Source of the DNA: Cellulomonas alba
Lineage (GTDB): Bacteria > Actinomycetota > Actinomycetes > Actinomycetales > Cellulomonadaceae
Direction of reading: 5' to 3'
Length of the DNA: 64,000 nt
NCBI RefSeq assembly: GCF_030362835.1
Contig: NZ_JAUCGQ010000001.1
Location: 558,001-622,000, forward strand
The notes under the pieces were generated by a model that was not told the origin of the DNA, made no database searches, and saw only the letters and a program-made list of their open reading frames with translations. How positions within the stretch are numbered: the first letter of the stretch is position 1; every line of letters begins with the position of its first letter. Below, piece by piece: positions 7,157 through 16,543 of the stretch. The position numbers were made by a program, and so were the translations under genes.

Positions 7157-8863
7157 TCAGCGCGGTCGACGGTGCAGGAGCAGCGTCAGCGTCGCGGCGG
7201 CGGCGAGGGCCAGCGTGACGAGGCCGGCGCGGCCGTCGAGCCAGTCGGCGCGGGCACCGGGCATCGCGCTCGTCAGCCGTGCGACGGCGCCGACCCACCA
7301 GCAGGCGGCGCCGGCGCACGCCGCCAGGCCCCGGGCGAGCGGCGCGCACAGCGGGTCGACGAGCCCGGCGAGGAGGCCGAGCACCGTCGCGGGTCCCACG
7401 GCCGCCGCGGCGAGCACGTTCGCCGGGACCGCGTACGTCGACACCGTGGGCGCCAGGACGAGAAGGACGGGCGCGCAGCAGAGCTGCGCCGCGACCGGCA
7501 GCGCGAGCGCCTCGGCGCCGGCCCGCCCGAGACGTGCGGCCCACCGCTCGGCGAGCGGACGCCCGGCAAGCACGAGCCCGCCGGTGGCAAGAACCGAGAG
7601 GAGGAAGCCGATCTCACCGCCGAGCCACGGGTCGAGCACGAGGAGCACGACGACGCCGGTCGCCAGGGCAGCGGGTGCCTGCGCCCGGCGGCCGGTCACG
7701 AGGCCGAGCACCGCCACCAGGCCCATCGCTGCGGCGCGCTGGACGCTCGGATCGGGGTGCACGAGGGCGACGGTCCCCGCCGTCGCGACGAGAGCCGCGA
7801 CCGCGCGCACCCACCGAGGCGCTCGGGCGGCCGTCGCCAGCGCGAGCACCAGCGCCACCACGAGCGAGAAGTGGGCTCCGGACACGGCCGTGACGTGCGT
7901 GAGGCCCGAGGTCCGCAGGGCGGCCGTCAGGTCGGTCGGGACGCGACCCGTGTCGCCCACGGCGATCGCCGCCAGGAGCGCGCCGGCGTCCCCGGGCTGG
8001 CCGTCGGCGAGCTCCCGCACGTCGGAGCGGACCGCCGACGCCCCACGCGCCCACGCCGGGGGTCGACCCACCACCACCGGTGCAGCCGTCGTCGTCACGA
8101 CGGCGACCGTGCGCCCACGCAGCGCGTCCGCGGACGCGCGGCCCGTCACCTCGACGCGCGCGCGGTACGGCACGCGCGTCCACGCATCCGTGCCGACGAC
8201 GAGCACCTGCCCGACGGCGCCGCTCGTCCGGCCGCGGCTCGTCACGCGCTCGGCGCTCACCACGACCGTCACGCGCGGCGGTGCGCCGGGCCAGAGCGGC
8301 GGCTGCACGCGCGGATCCCCGCTCACCGTCGCGACGAGCCGTACCGTCGCGCCCTCGCGGGCGGACTGCGGGAGGAGGCCGTGCGCGGTCGCCGCACGTT
8401 GAGCGGCGGCGGAGCCGAGGACCGCCGCCGCGACCGCCAGGCTCAGGGCAGCCGCGGCCGCGACGTGCACGGTCGGCCCACGACGGCGAGCCGCGGGCGG
8501 CCGCCGACCTCGCCCTGCCCCGCTCGCACCCGGCCCGGTCCCCGCGGGGGGCCCGTGGACGAGGCCGCGGCGGTCTGGAGCAGCGCGGGCGACGACCAGG
8601 GCGGCCACGAGCAGGGCAACGGCCAGGGCGGCAGTCGTCGCGGCGAGGCGCGCTGCCGCGGCGGGGTGCGCCCGCACGCCCACCGCTGCCGAGAGCCAGG
8701 CGACGGCGCCGGGGAGCGCGAGGCGCAGGTCGATCGGCGGGGTGCCCGCCTCCCGGACGGGCGCCGCCCTGCTCGCCGCGACGCCGGAGGGATGTGCGGC
8801 GACGACGGCTGACGCGCGCGGCGCTGCGACGGGCTCGTGCGCCGGTGCGTCGCCGGGCGTCAC
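7157..8863 (-). CDS. comEC: ComEC/Rec2-family DNA-uptake channel protein
   Basis: A polytopic membrane protein of 568 residues. The N-terminal third has transmembrane helices and an OB-like segment. The competence domain starts near LLAAIAVGDTGRVPTDLTA and contains the signature SGLTHVTAVSGAHFSLVVA, followed by at least eight hydrophobic helices. ComEC forms the inner-membrane pore for single-stranded DNA in transformation. The C-terminal metallo-beta-lactamase domain found in long ComEC proteins is absent; the protein ends with a membrane helix and a few basic residues. The start overlaps the comEA stop by four nt (GTGA), so the genes are co-translated. Confidence 0.92.
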   Translation of the reverse strand: MTPGDAPAHEPVAAPRASAVVAAHPSGVAASRAAPVREAGTPPIDLRLALPGAVAWLSAAVGVRAHPAAAARLAATTAALAVALLVAALVVARAAPDRRGLVHGPPAGTGPGASGAGRGRRPPAARRRGPTVHVAAAAALSLAVAAAVLGSAAAQRAATAHGLLPQSAREGATVRLVATVSGDPRVQPPLWPGAPPRVTVVVSAERVTSRGRTSGAVGQVLVVGTDAWTRVPYRARVEVTGRASADALRGRTVAVVTTTAAPVVVGRPPAWARGASAVRSDVRELADGQPGDAGALLAAIAVGDTGRVPTDLTAALRTSGLTHVTAVSGAHFSLVVALVLALATAARAPRWVRAVAALVATAGTVALVHPDPSVQRAAAMGLVAVLGLVTGRRAQAPAALATGVVVLLVLDPWLGGEIGFLLSVLATGGLVLAGRPLAERWAARLGRAGAEALALPVAAQLCCAPVLLVLAPTVSTYAVPANVLAAAAVGPATVLGLLAGLVDPLCAPLARGLAACAGAACWWVGAVARLTSAMPGARADWLDGRAGLVTLALAAAATLTLLLHRRPR

Positions 8864-9891
8864 GTGCGGACCAGCGGGCGCAGGCGAGCGAGCAGGCTCG
8901 GCCCGATGCCGGGGACGTCAGCGAGCTCGTCGACGGACGAGAACGGGTGCTTGGCGCGCTCGTCCACGATGCGCTGGGCGAGGACCGGGCCGATGCCCGG
9001 CAGCGCGTCGAGCGCCGCCACGTCCGCCGTGTTCACGTCGACGAGCGCGTCGGCGGCCGTCGTCGCCCGTGCGGCCGGCGGTGGGGCGCCGCGGCGCGGC
9101 ACGACGATCTGCTCGCCGTCCACGAGCACGCGCGCGAGGTTGAGCGACGCCAGCTGCGCTCGGCGCGTCGCGCCCCCGGCGGCGGCGACCGCGTCGACCA
9201 CGCGCGAGCCGGCCGGGAGTCGCACCACGCCCGGACCCGCGACCTCGCCGACGACGTCGACGACCACCTCGGCCGCCGCGGTCGGCGCGCTCGTCGCTGC
9301 GGCGCCGGGCGTCGGCAGGTCGACCGGGTCGCCCGGGCTCGAGGTCGTCGCGTGCAGCGCCACGGCGCCGCCGACGAGGGCGATCGCGACGGCGCCGACC
9401 GCCGCCGCGCGGGGACTGACCGCCCAGCGGGTCGCGTGCGGGTGCGAGGTCCGGTCCGGGACGTCCGGCGGCCGGGATGCCGCGTCCGGCGCCGTGCCGG
9501 CGCCGCCGTAGAGGTCGGCGGCGTGGCGGAGCGCGTCGAGCGTGCGGACCGCGGCTGCGGGCGCGAGCGGTTCGGCGGGACTGCGAGGCGCCTCGACGGC
9601 GGGGGGCGTCGTCGCGGACGCGAGCGGGCCGGCGGCACCGGGGACGACGTCGCCAGAGGGTTCGGCCGACGCCCGGGTGGCGCGTTCAGGGATCCAGCCA
9701 CCGGTCGCCGGGCCGGAGGACGACGGTGCGCGAGCCTCGGACGACGTCGGCGCCGCACGCGCCCACGCGGGGCTCGGGACGTCGGCGACGGCCGCCGGGG
9801 GCGCGTCCTCGAGTCGTCGGAGTCCCGGTCGGGCGCCGGCGGCTGCCGCGGCGAGTCGGCGGGCGGCGAGCTCGCGGTCACGTCGGCGCAC
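8860..9891 (-). CDS. comEA: ComEA-like helix-hairpin-helix DNA receptor
   Basis: The protein has 343 residues. About 130 cytoplasmic, low-complexity residues are followed by a membrane helix near residue 165 (AAAVGAVAIALVGGAVAL), a SLBB-type domain (VVVDVVGEVAGPGVVRL) and two C-terminal helix-hairpin-helix motifs (ALDALPGIGPVLAQRIV, ELADVPGIGPSLLARLR). This is the ComEA layout: double-stranded DNA is bound outside the membrane and passed to ComEC. The GTG at 9891 is supported by TACGTT at 9898-9903, six nt upstream. The frame is open further upstream (to 10548), but that part is antisense to degV and shows no domain. Confidence 0.9.
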   Translation of the reverse strand: MRRRDRELAARRLAAAAAGARPGLRRLEDAPPAAVADVPSPAWARAAPTSSEARAPSSSGPATGGWIPERATRASAEPSGDVVPGAAGPLASATTPPAVEAPRSPAEPLAPAAAVRTLDALRHAADLYGGAGTAPDAASRPPDVPDRTSHPHATRWAVSPRAAAVGAVAIALVGGAVALHATTSSPGDPVDLPTPGAAATSAPTAAAEVVVDVVGEVAGPGVVRLPAGSRVVDAVAAAGGATRRAQLASLNLARVLVDGEQIVVPRRGAPPPAARATTAADALVDVNTADVAALDALPGIGPVLAQRIVDERAKHPFSSVDELADVPGIGPSLLARLRPLVRT

Positions 9892-10055
9892 CCGGGGAAC
9901 GTAGGACGGCGCTCGCGCCCGGAGGGGGCGCGACGAGCAGGTCGGGCTCGTCGCACGCGAGCCCCGGGCTGTGGGCGGCTCGCGGCGACGACTGCGGTCC
10001 CGGTCAGGCGGCACCCACCACGGCCGACCGTCAAGCAGCGGCCAGCGGCGCCTCG

Positions 10056-11024
10056 TCAGGCCCCGGTGACGACGACCGCGAGGAGGCCCGGGCCGACGTG
10101 CGCCGCGATCACGGCGTCGGACTCGCAGACGATGCACTCCGCGAGGCGGTCGCCGAGGCGGCCCGCGAGCTGGTCCGCGAGGCCGCCTGCGAGGTCCGGC
10201 CGGCCGAGGTGGTGCACCGCCACGCGGACTCGTGCGGGGCGCGCCTCCGCGTCGGCGGTGGCGATGCCGACCAGCCGCTCGCGCGCGGCGCGCCGGGTGC
10301 GGACCCGTTCGGCGACGACGATCGCCCCGTCGTGCACCGTCAACAGCGGGCGCAGGCCCAGGACGGTGCCGATGGCGGTGGACGCGGCGCTGAGCCGGCC
10401 GCCGCGGCGCAGGTGGTCGAGCGAGTCGACGAGGAACCAGACGTGGGACGCCTCGGCCTGCTCGGCGGCCCGCGTGGCGACGCGCGCGCCGGGGCTCGGC
10501 GCGGCCGGCTCGCGCGGCGGCTCGGCCTCGCGCCGGAGCCGTCGCCACCAGGTGGCGCGTCGCGCCGTCGGGGATTCCGCGGGCGCTGCCGACAGCTCTT
10601 CCGCGAGACCGGCCGCGGCCAGGGCGGCGAAGCCGAGCGCCATCGCCGACGTGCGCGCGTCGACCACGTGCACCGGGACGGCGACGTCGCGCGCGGCGAG
10701 GCGCGCCGCGTCGACCGTCCCTGACAGCGCGCCGGACAGGTGCACCGACACGACCTCCGTCGCCCCCGCCGCCACCGCGCGCGCGTAGGCGGCGGCGAAC
10801 GCGGCCGGCGGCGGCTGCGAGGTCGAGACGCGCGCGTTGCGGTGCAGCGCCGCGAGCAGCTCGGCCGGCGTCAGGCGCGAGGCGTCGTGCCGCACGCCGT
10901 CGATCGTCACGTCGAGCGGGACCACCGTCACCCCCGCGCGCTGTGCAAGGTCGTCCGGCAGCGCCGCGGTCGAGTCGGTGACGACCGCGACCCGAGCTCG
11001 GCGCTCGGCGGCCGGGCGGCTCAG
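10056..11024 (-). CDS. DegV-family fatty-acid-binding protein (probable CTG start)
   Basis: DegV-family proteins bind fatty acids; related FakB proteins present them to a kinase. The N-terminal [12 protein letters not shown] motif, the [12 protein letters not shown] segment and the [11 protein letters not shown] motif all match the family; a Pro/Ala-rich insert lies near residue 150. From the conserved VTDS motif back through the end of leuS there is no ATG, GTG or TTG in this frame. A CTG at 11024-11022 overlaps the leuS stop as CTGA, the same four-nt geometry used elsewhere here, so CTG is the best candidate start (322 residues). An indel near 11010 is the alternative. Confidence 0.85.
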   Translation of the reverse strand: MSRPAAERRARVAVVTDSTAALPDDLAQRAGVTVVPLDVTIDGVRHDASRLTPAELLAALHRNARVSTSQPPPAAFAAAYARAVAAGATEVVSVHLSGALSGTVDAARLAARDVAVPVHVVDARTSAMALGFAALAAAGLAEELSAAPAESPTARRATWWRRLRREAEPPREPAAPSPGARVATRAAEQAEASHVWFLVDSLDHLRRGGRLSAASTAIGTVLGLRPLLTVHDGAIVVAERVRTRRAARERLVGIATADAEARPARVRVAVHHLGRPDLAGGLADQLAGRLGDRLAECIVCESDAVIAAHVGPGLLAVVVTGA

Positions 11025-13963
11025 GCGGGCACCACGTTGACGAGCTTGGGTGCGCGCACGATCACCGTGCGCACGTCGCGGCCGTCGAGCGCTCGCTGCA
11101 CGCCGGCGTCGGCCAGCGCGAGCTCGCGGAGCTCCTCGTCGGACGCCGACGGCGACACCTCGGCGCGGCCGCGCACCTTGCCCTGCACCTGGAACACGCA
11201 CGTCACCGTGTCCTCGACGAGCAGCGCCGGGTCCGCGACCGGGAACGGCTCGTGCGCCAGCGACCGCTCGTGGCCCAGCCGTGCCCACAGCTCCTCCGCG
11301 ACGTGCGGCGCGACGGGCGCCGTCATCAGCACGAGCGCCTCGAGGGCCTCGCGCGGCGCCGCGGGCAGCGTCGTCAGGTGGTTGTTCAGCACGATGAGCT
11401 TGGCGATCGCCGTGTTGATCCGCATCGCGGCCATGTCGGCCGTGACGTCGGCGATCGTCCGGTGCAGCACGCGCAGGGTCTCGGTCGACGCCGGCTCGTC
11501 CGAGACGACGAGCGAGCCGTCGACCTCGGAGACCGTGTTGCGCCACAGCCGCTGCAGGAACCGCTGCGCACCGACCACGGCGCGCGTCTCCCACGGCCGC
11601 GAGAGGTCCAGCGGGCCCATCGACATCTCGTAGACGCGCAGCGTGTCCGCGCCGTACGCGGCGTACATCTCGTCGGGCGAGACGACGTTCTTGAGCGACT
11701 TGCCGATCTTGCCGTACTCGCGGTTGACGGGCTCGCCGTGGAACGAGAAGCCGGTCGAGGACAGCGGGTCCTCGAGCACCTGGCTCGCCTCGACGTAGAC
11801 GCCGCGCTGGTCGGTGTAGGCGTACGCCTGGATGTACCCCTGGTTGAACAGCTTGTGGAACGGCTCGACGCTGCTCACGTGGCCGAGGTCGTGGAGCACC
11901 TTGTGCCAGAACCGCGCGTACAGCAGGTGCAGCACCGCGTGCTCGACGCCGCCGACGTACAGGTCGACGCCGCCGACCGTGTCCGCGCCGCCGGTGCCGT
12001 CGCCCTGCTCCCCGGCATGGCCCGGACCCATCCAGTACCGCTCGAGCTCGGGGTCGACGACGACCTCGTCGGCCGTCGGGTCGAGGTAGCGCAGGTAGTA
12101 CCAGCACGAGCCGGCCCAGTTGGGCATGGTGTTGGTGTCGCGGCGGTACTGCTTCGGTCCGTCGCCGAGGTCGAGCGTCACCTGGACCCAGTCGTCGTTG
12201 CGGCCCAGCGGCGGCTCGGGCGTCGACTGCGCGTCGTCCGGGTCGAACGTGCGCGGCGCGTAGTTCGGCACGTCGGGCAGCGCGACGGGCAGCGCGCTCT
12301 CGGGCAGCGCGATCGGCAGGTCGTTCTCGTCGTAGACGACCGGGAACGGCTCGCCCCAGTAGCGCTGCCGGCTGAACAGCCAGTCGCGCAGCCGGTACGT
12401 GACGGTCGCCTCGCCGACGCCACGCTCCACGAGCCAGTCGGTGATGCGGGCCTTGGCGTCCGCGACCGACAGGCCGTCGAGCGAGATCTCGTCGTTCGAC
12501 GAGTTGATGACGAGGCCGTCGCCCGTGCGGGCCGCGTCGTCGACGTCGCCCTCGACTGTGTAGACCACCGGGAGCTCGTAGGCCTGCGCGAACGCGTGGT
12601 CGCGCTCGTCGCCGCCCGGCACGGCCATGATCGCGCCGGTGCCGTAGCCCATGAGGACGTAGTCGGCCGTGAAGATCGGCAGGAGGTCGCCGTTGACGGG
12701 GTTGACGGCGAGGTGGCCGGTGAAGACGCCGGTCTTGCGGCCCGCGTCGGCCTGGCGCTCGACGGCCGTCTTGGCGGCCGTCTCGGCGCGGTACGCCGCG
12801 ACGGCGTCGGCCGGGGTGCGGTGGCCGCCGGTCCACGCGCCGTGCGTGCCGTCGGGCCACTGCGCGGGCACCTCGTCGAGCAGCGGGTGCTCGGGCGCGA
12901 CCACCATGAACGTGGCGCCGAACAGGGTGTCGGGCCGCGTCGTGAAGACCTCGACCTGCTCGCCGCCCTGGACGGCGAACCGGACGCGGGCGCCCGACGA
13001 GCGGCCGATCCAGTTGCGCTGCATCGCCTTGACCTTGTCGGGCCAGTCGATCAGCTCGAGGTCGTCGACCAGCCGGTCGGCGTAGGCGGTGATGCGCATG
13101 TTCCACTGGCGCAGGTTGCGCTGGAACACCGGGAAGTTGCCGCGCTCGGAGCGGCCGTCGGCCGTGACCTCCTCGTTGGCGAGCACCGTGCCGAGGCCCG
13201 GGCACCAGTTGACCGGCGTCTCGGAGACGTACGCGAGCCGCCGGGAGTCGATCACGCGGCGACGCTCGACCGCGTCGAGATCGGCCCACGCGACGCCCTC
13301 GCGGACGCCCTCGACGACGGGCAGCGGCCGGCCGTGCTCGTACGCCTCGACGAGCTCCGCCACCGGACGCGCGCGGCCCGTGCCGCCTCCCGGACGCGGC
13401 GCCTGCTCGTCGTACCAGGACTCGAAGATCTGCAGGAAGATCCACTGCGTCCAGCGCACGTACGCGGGCTCGATGGTCGCGAACGACCGGCGCTCGTCGT
13501 GTGCGAGTCCGAGGCGGCGCAGCTGCCGCTTCATGATCGCGATGTTCGACTCGGTGTTGACGCGCGGGTGCTCGCCCGTCTGGACCGCGTGCAGCTCGGC
13601 GGGCAGGCCGAACGCGTCGAAGCCGAGCGCGTGCAGCACGTTGTCACCCTGCATGCGGCGGAACCGGCCGACGACGTCGGTCGCGATGTAGCCCAGCGGG
13701 TGGCCGATGTGCAGGCCCGCGCCCGACGGGTACGGGAACATGTCCATGACGAAGAACGGCCGCTGCGTGCGCTCGGCGTGGCGACCGTCGCCGTCCGTGA
13801 GCGGACCCGTCGGGTTCGCGGCGTAGAACGTGCCGCGCCGCTCCCACTCGTCCTGCCACCGGAGCTCGATGTCCTGAGCGAGCGCGGCGGTGTAGCGGAA
13901 CGGCACGTCGGCGCCGGCGGCGGCGTCCGGGTGCACGGGGGTGGGGGCGTCCTGCGAGGTCAC
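11021..13963 (-). CDS. leuS: Leucyl-tRNA synthetase
   Basis: This 980-residue class I synthetase charges tRNA-Leu. The HIGH motif is [10 protein letters not shown] near residue 84, after MFPYPSGA. The KMSKS loop is degenerate ([10 protein letters not shown], near residue 750), as in other actinobacterial LeuRS. A CP1 editing domain lies between them, followed by an anticodon-binding helical domain and a C-terminal [12 protein letters not shown] domain. The GTG start has TAAACT at 13970-13975, six nt upstream, so the message is probably leaderless. degV overlaps its stop. Length exceeds the E. coli enzyme because of inserts near residues 180-240. Confidence 0.97.
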   Translation of the reverse strand: MTSQDAPTPVHPDAAAGADVPFRYTAALAQDIELRWQDEWERRGTFYAANPTGPLTDGDGRHAERTQRPFFVMDMFPYPSGAGLHIGHPLGYIATDVVGRFRRMQGDNVLHALGFDAFGLPAELHAVQTGEHPRVNTESNIAIMKRQLRRLGLAHDERRSFATIEPAYVRWTQWIFLQIFESWYDEQAPRPGGGTGRARPVAELVEAYEHGRPLPVVEGVREGVAWADLDAVERRRVIDSRRLAYVSETPVNWCPGLGTVLANEEVTADGRSERGNFPVFQRNLRQWNMRITAYADRLVDDLELIDWPDKVKAMQRNWIGRSSGARVRFAVQGGEQVEVFTTRPDTLFGATFMVVAPEHPLLDEVPAQWPDGTHGAWTGGHRTPADAVAAYRAETAAKTAVERQADAGRKTGVFTGHLAVNPVNGDLLPIFTADYVLMGYGTGAIMAVPGGDERDHAFAQAYELPVVYTVEGDVDDAARTGDGLVINSSNDEISLDGLSVADAKARITDWLVERGVGEATVTYRLRDWLFSRQRYWGEPFPVVYDENDLPIALPESALPVALPDVPNYAPRTFDPDDAQSTPEPPLGRNDDWVQVTLDLGDGPKQYRRDTNTMPNWAGSCWYYLRYLDPTADEVVVDPELERYWMGPGHAGEQGDGTGGADTVGGVDLYVGGVEHAVLHLLYARFWHKVLHDLGHVSSVEPFHKLFNQGYIQAYAYTDQRGVYVEASQVLEDPLSSTGFSFHGEPVNREYGKIGKSLKNVVSPDEMYAAYGADTLRVYEMSMGPLDLSRPWETRAVVGAQRFLQRLWRNTVSEVDGSLVVSDEPASTETLRVLHRTIADVTADMAAMRINTAIAKLIVLNNHLTTLPAAPREALEALVLMTAPVAPHVAEELWARLGHERSLAHEPFPVADPALLVEDTVTCVFQVQGKVRGRAEVSPSASDEELRELALADAGVQRALDGRDVRTVIVRAPKLVNVVPA

Positions 13964-13969
13964 TCGCCG

Positions 13970-13975
13970 AGTTTA
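13970..13975 (-). promoter_or_regulatory. Leaderless -10 box of leuS
   Basis: Minus-strand TAAACT is followed by six nt and then the GTG start codon. This spacing puts the transcript start on or next to the start codon. The same box and spacing appear before many genes in the window. Confidence 0.55.
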
Positions 13976-14011
13976 CCGAGCGCCCGAGCGGCGGCGGTCA
14001 TGACCCTCGGG

Positions 14012-14043
14012 GCACCGCGGGCCGCGCCGGGCCTGCGCGGTGC
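14012..14043. terminator. Possible hairpin between dtxR-type gene and leuS
   Basis: An inverted repeat (GCACCGCG at 14012-14019, CGCGGTGC at 14036-14043) with a GC-rich 16-base loop lies just past the stop of the DtxR-type gene. There is no T tract, so termination is only a suggestion. Confidence 0.35.
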
Positions 14044-14050
14044 GGGCGCG

Positions 14051-14743
14051 TCAGCCCTCCGCGACGACCCAGATCGCGCGGCCCGCGACCTCACCGAGCT
14101 CGACGGGCTCGGCCGGGCCGGCGCCGCCGGGTGCGGCGACCCGCGTCGCGATGACGCCGGTCACCGTCCGCCGCTCGACCACCTGCACGGCTGCGTCCAG
14201 CACGAGCCCCACGCCCTCGAGGTAGCGGAGCAGCTCGGGGTCGGCGTCGGAGATGCGCGCGACGGTCCAGCGGCCCGGCTCGGCGTCCCACAGGGTCGTG
14301 GCCGCCGGAGGGTCGAGCTCACCGTCCGGCCCGGGGATCGGGTCGCCGTGCGGGTCGCGCGTCGGGTGGCCCAGCCGCGCCGCGAGGCGTTCGACGAACA
14401 CGTCCGACACCGCGTGCTCGAGCACCTCGGCCTCGTCGTGCACCTCGTCCCACCCGTAGCCGAGCACCTCGACGAGGAACGTCTCGATCAGCCGGTGGCG
14501 ACGCACCATGGCGAGCGCGTGGCGCCGGCCCACGTCGGTCAGGTGGACGGCACCGTACGGCTCGTGCGTGACGAGCCCCGCGTCCGCGAGCCGGCGCACC
14601 GTCTCGGACACGGTCGACGCCCCGACGCCGAGGCGCGCCGCCAGCAGCTTCGTCGTCACCGGCTGGTCCGACCACTCGCGCGCGGACCAGATCACCTTGA
14701 GGTAGTCCTGCGTCACGGCGGTCAGCGGCGCGGCGGTGCTCAC
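14051..14743 (-). CDS. DtxR/MntR-family metal-dependent repressor
   Basis: The protein has 230 residues. Residues ~8-70 are a winged helix (VTQDYLKVIWSAREW, then LGVGASTVSETVRRLADAGL). Residues ~75-140 form the metal-binding dimer domain, including HDEAEVLEHAVSD with the His/Glu ligands of the family. The C-terminal ~80 residues form an SH3/FeoA-like domain. DtxR proteins bind Fe(II) or Mn(II) and repress uptake genes; the full three-domain length argues for an IdeR/DtxR or actinobacterial MntR type. No transporter gene is next to it, so it may act in trans. A TAGGCT box at 14751-14756 lies seven nt before the GTG. Confidence 0.92.
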   Translation of the reverse strand: MSTAAPLTAVTQDYLKVIWSAREWSDQPVTTKLLAARLGVGASTVSETVRRLADAGLVTHEPYGAVHLTDVGRRHALAMVRRHRLIETFLVEVLGYGWDEVHDEAEVLEHAVSDVFVERLAARLGHPTRDPHGDPIPGPDGELDPPAATTLWDAEPGRWTVARISDADPELLRYLEGVGLVLDAAVQVVERRTVTGVIATRVAAPGGAGPAEPVELGEVAGRAIWVVAEG

Positions 14744-14765
14744 GGCGCCCAGCCTAGGGCGGCGC

Positions 14766-16478
14766 TCAGTGGCCGGTCGTGCTCCAGTGCCACGGCTCGC
14801 CCGGCAGGTTGTGCAGGCCGTACGCGGCGGCGTGCTGCACGAGCCACGCGTAGCCGGTCGAGCCCGAGCCGAGGAGCCGGCCGTCCTGCGTCAGGTCGAG
14901 AGCGAGGCCGCGCTCGTGGAACGACGCGCCCACGGGGGCCGTCGCGGGCTCGCAGAGCACCGGCGCGCCGGGGTCGGACGACGCGGGAGCGCAGTGCGCC
15001 CGCCGGAGAGCGGCCTGCTCCGCGGCGCTGCGCCAGCCGCTGCCGCCACCGAGGTGAACCCCCACCTGCGCGGCGGCCGCGGCCATCGCGTCGACCGCGT
15101 CGGCCAGGCAGCGGTGGACGCGCACCCCGAGCACGGTCGCCACGGTCGCCGCCTGGGGCACCGGGCTGTTCACCTGGGTGCAGTCCGCCGTCACCTGCGC
15201 GGTCGCGAACAGGTCGGCCGGCACGTCGTGCCGCCAGAGCTCGACGCCCGACGCGGTCCGCAGCAGCGCCGAGCCCTCGTCGAGCACGAGCTCGGCCCCC
15301 GGGCCCGCGCCTGCGCCCGTCGTCCACACGGTGCTGCCGTCGGGCCCGACGAGCGACAGCCCGTCGTCGGTCATGACGAGCGCGCCGCCGCCGGGCAGGT
15401 CGACGGGCGTGCTCCAGACGCGCGTGTCGTCGTACGTCAACGACAGCCGGGTGGTCGACGCGCGCAGCCGCAGGTGACCGTCCGGGGACGCGAGGCCCTC
15501 GGCCGCCGACACCGCGGCGCCGTCCGCGAGCGACGAGGGCCCGAGCCGCGTGCGGGTGCTCCAGACGCGTCCGCCGTCGGCCGCGTACAGCACGAGGTTG
15601 CCGTCGTCCTGCAGCGTGAGGCTCGCGCCGGGATGGCCGGCCGTGCGGCTGCGCCACAGCCACCTCCCGTCCGGGGCGGTGAGCACCAGGTTGCCGTCGT
15701 CGTGCAGCGCGAGGGCCGAGCCGGGGACGGCCGCCGAGGGCACGTCCGACTCGGGCGCTCCGGCGTCGGCGCCCGGGGTGCCGGGCGCGGCCGCCGCGCC
15801 CGTACCGGTCCCACCGGCGGCGCCGCGCGCCGCCGCCGCGCCGGTGGTCGCCGCAGCGATCGCACCCCCGGCCGTCGGGTCACCCACCGGTGGCGCCCAG
15901 CGCACGTCGCCGTCCGGCCCGCGGAGCGTCACGCTGCCGTCGGGGTCGACCACGAGCGTCTGCCGCCCGTCGGGCGACGCGAGCGCCTCCCCCGGGCCGA
16001 TGCTGCGGCCCGCCGCGAGGATCGAGGGCGTCACGGCCGTGCCGGAGTCCCAGACGACGGACCCGTCACGCGCGCGGACCACGAGGTCGCCGTCGTCGCG
16101 CAGCACGAGGGCAGCGCCGCGGTGCCCGCGCGTCGAGGTGCGCCACTCGACCTTGCCGTCGCTCGACACGAGCTGCACGTCGCCGCCCGCCGTGACGACC
16201 AGCCGGTCGCCCGCGCGCCCGCCGTCCGAGACCCAGCGGGGGTCGCCACCGTCGGCCCCGAACAGTGCGAGCTGGCCGCCGGGCTGGAGGACGAGCGTCT
16301 GGGAGCCGTCGGACGAGACGAGCCCCTGACCTGCCGTCAGGGTCTCGCGCGGGCCGAGCCGGTCGTCGCCCGCGACGGCACCGGCGGGCCCGGCCGCGAC
16401 GACGGTGAGGGCGACCGCGCCGGCCGTCAGGAGGCCGCAGACGACCCCACCGACGACTCCCCTGGGCCTGGTGCGCAC
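14766..16478 (-). CDS. Secreted D-Ala-D-Ala carboxypeptidase-like protein with bulb-lectin repeats
   Basis: The protein has 570 residues with an N-terminal signal sequence (GVVGGVVCGLLTAGAVALTVVAAG). Residues ~40-410 contain repeated B-type lectin units recognisable by LVLRDDGDLVV, LALHDDGNLVL and LTLQDDGNLVLY, interrupted by an Ala/Gly/Pro linker. The C-terminal ~130 residues are an M15 (VanY/DacB-like) peptidase, with ASFHERGLALDL near residue 520 and GEPWHWS near residue 558 supplying the zinc and catalytic residues. It probably trims peptidoglycan peptides outside the cell while the lectin part binds sugar polymers. The GTG at 16478 is preceded by AGGGGGAG. TACGGT on the minus strand near 16534-16539 is a candidate -10 box. 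Confidence 0.85.
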   Translation of the reverse strand: MRTRPRGVVGGVVCGLLTAGAVALTVVAAGPAGAVAGDDRLGPRETLTAGQGLVSSDGSQTLVLQPGGQLALFGADGGDPRWVSDGGRAGDRLVVTAGGDVQLVSSDGKVEWRTSTRGHRGAALVLRDDGDLVVRARDGSVVWDSGTAVTPSILAAGRSIGPGEALASPDGRQTLVVDPDGSVTLRGPDGDVRWAPPVGDPTAGGAIAAATTGAAAARGAAGGTGTGAAAAPGTPGADAGAPESDVPSAAVPGSALALHDDGNLVLTAPDGRWLWRSRTAGHPGASLTLQDDGNLVLYAADGGRVWSTRTRLGPSSLADGAAVSAAEGLASPDGHLRLRASTTRLSLTYDDTRVWSTPVDLPGGGALVMTDDGLSLVGPDGSTVWTTGAGAGPGAELVLDEGSALLRTASGVELWRHDVPADLFATAQVTADCTQVNSPVPQAATVATVLGVRVHRCLADAVDAMAAAAAQVGVHLGGGSGWRSAAEQAALRRAHCAPASSDPGAPVLCEPATAPVGASFHERGLALDLTQDGRLLGSGSTGYAWLVQHAAAYGLHNLPGEPWHWSTTGH

Positions 16479-16543
16479 GGTCTCCCCCTGGCGGTTCGGC
16501 CGGCTGCACCGCCGACCGAAACGCCCGAACCACCGTAGACCGG

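Noticed and set aside
9892..10548. N-terminal extension of ComEA
   Set aside because: It is antisense to degV and Arg/Pro-rich; the GTG at 9891 has a leaderless box and gives a sensible protein.
10056..13445. A single 1129-codon frame running through degV and most of leuS
   Set aside because: Only the part below about 11024 is DegV-like. The rest is an Arg-rich shadow frame of leuS.
11252..15376. A 1374-codon plus-strand frame opposite leuS and the DtxR-type gene
   Set aside because: Low-complexity Arg/Val/Asp/His composition typical of a shadow frame in GC-rich DNA; leuS and the regulator on the minus strand are unmistakable.
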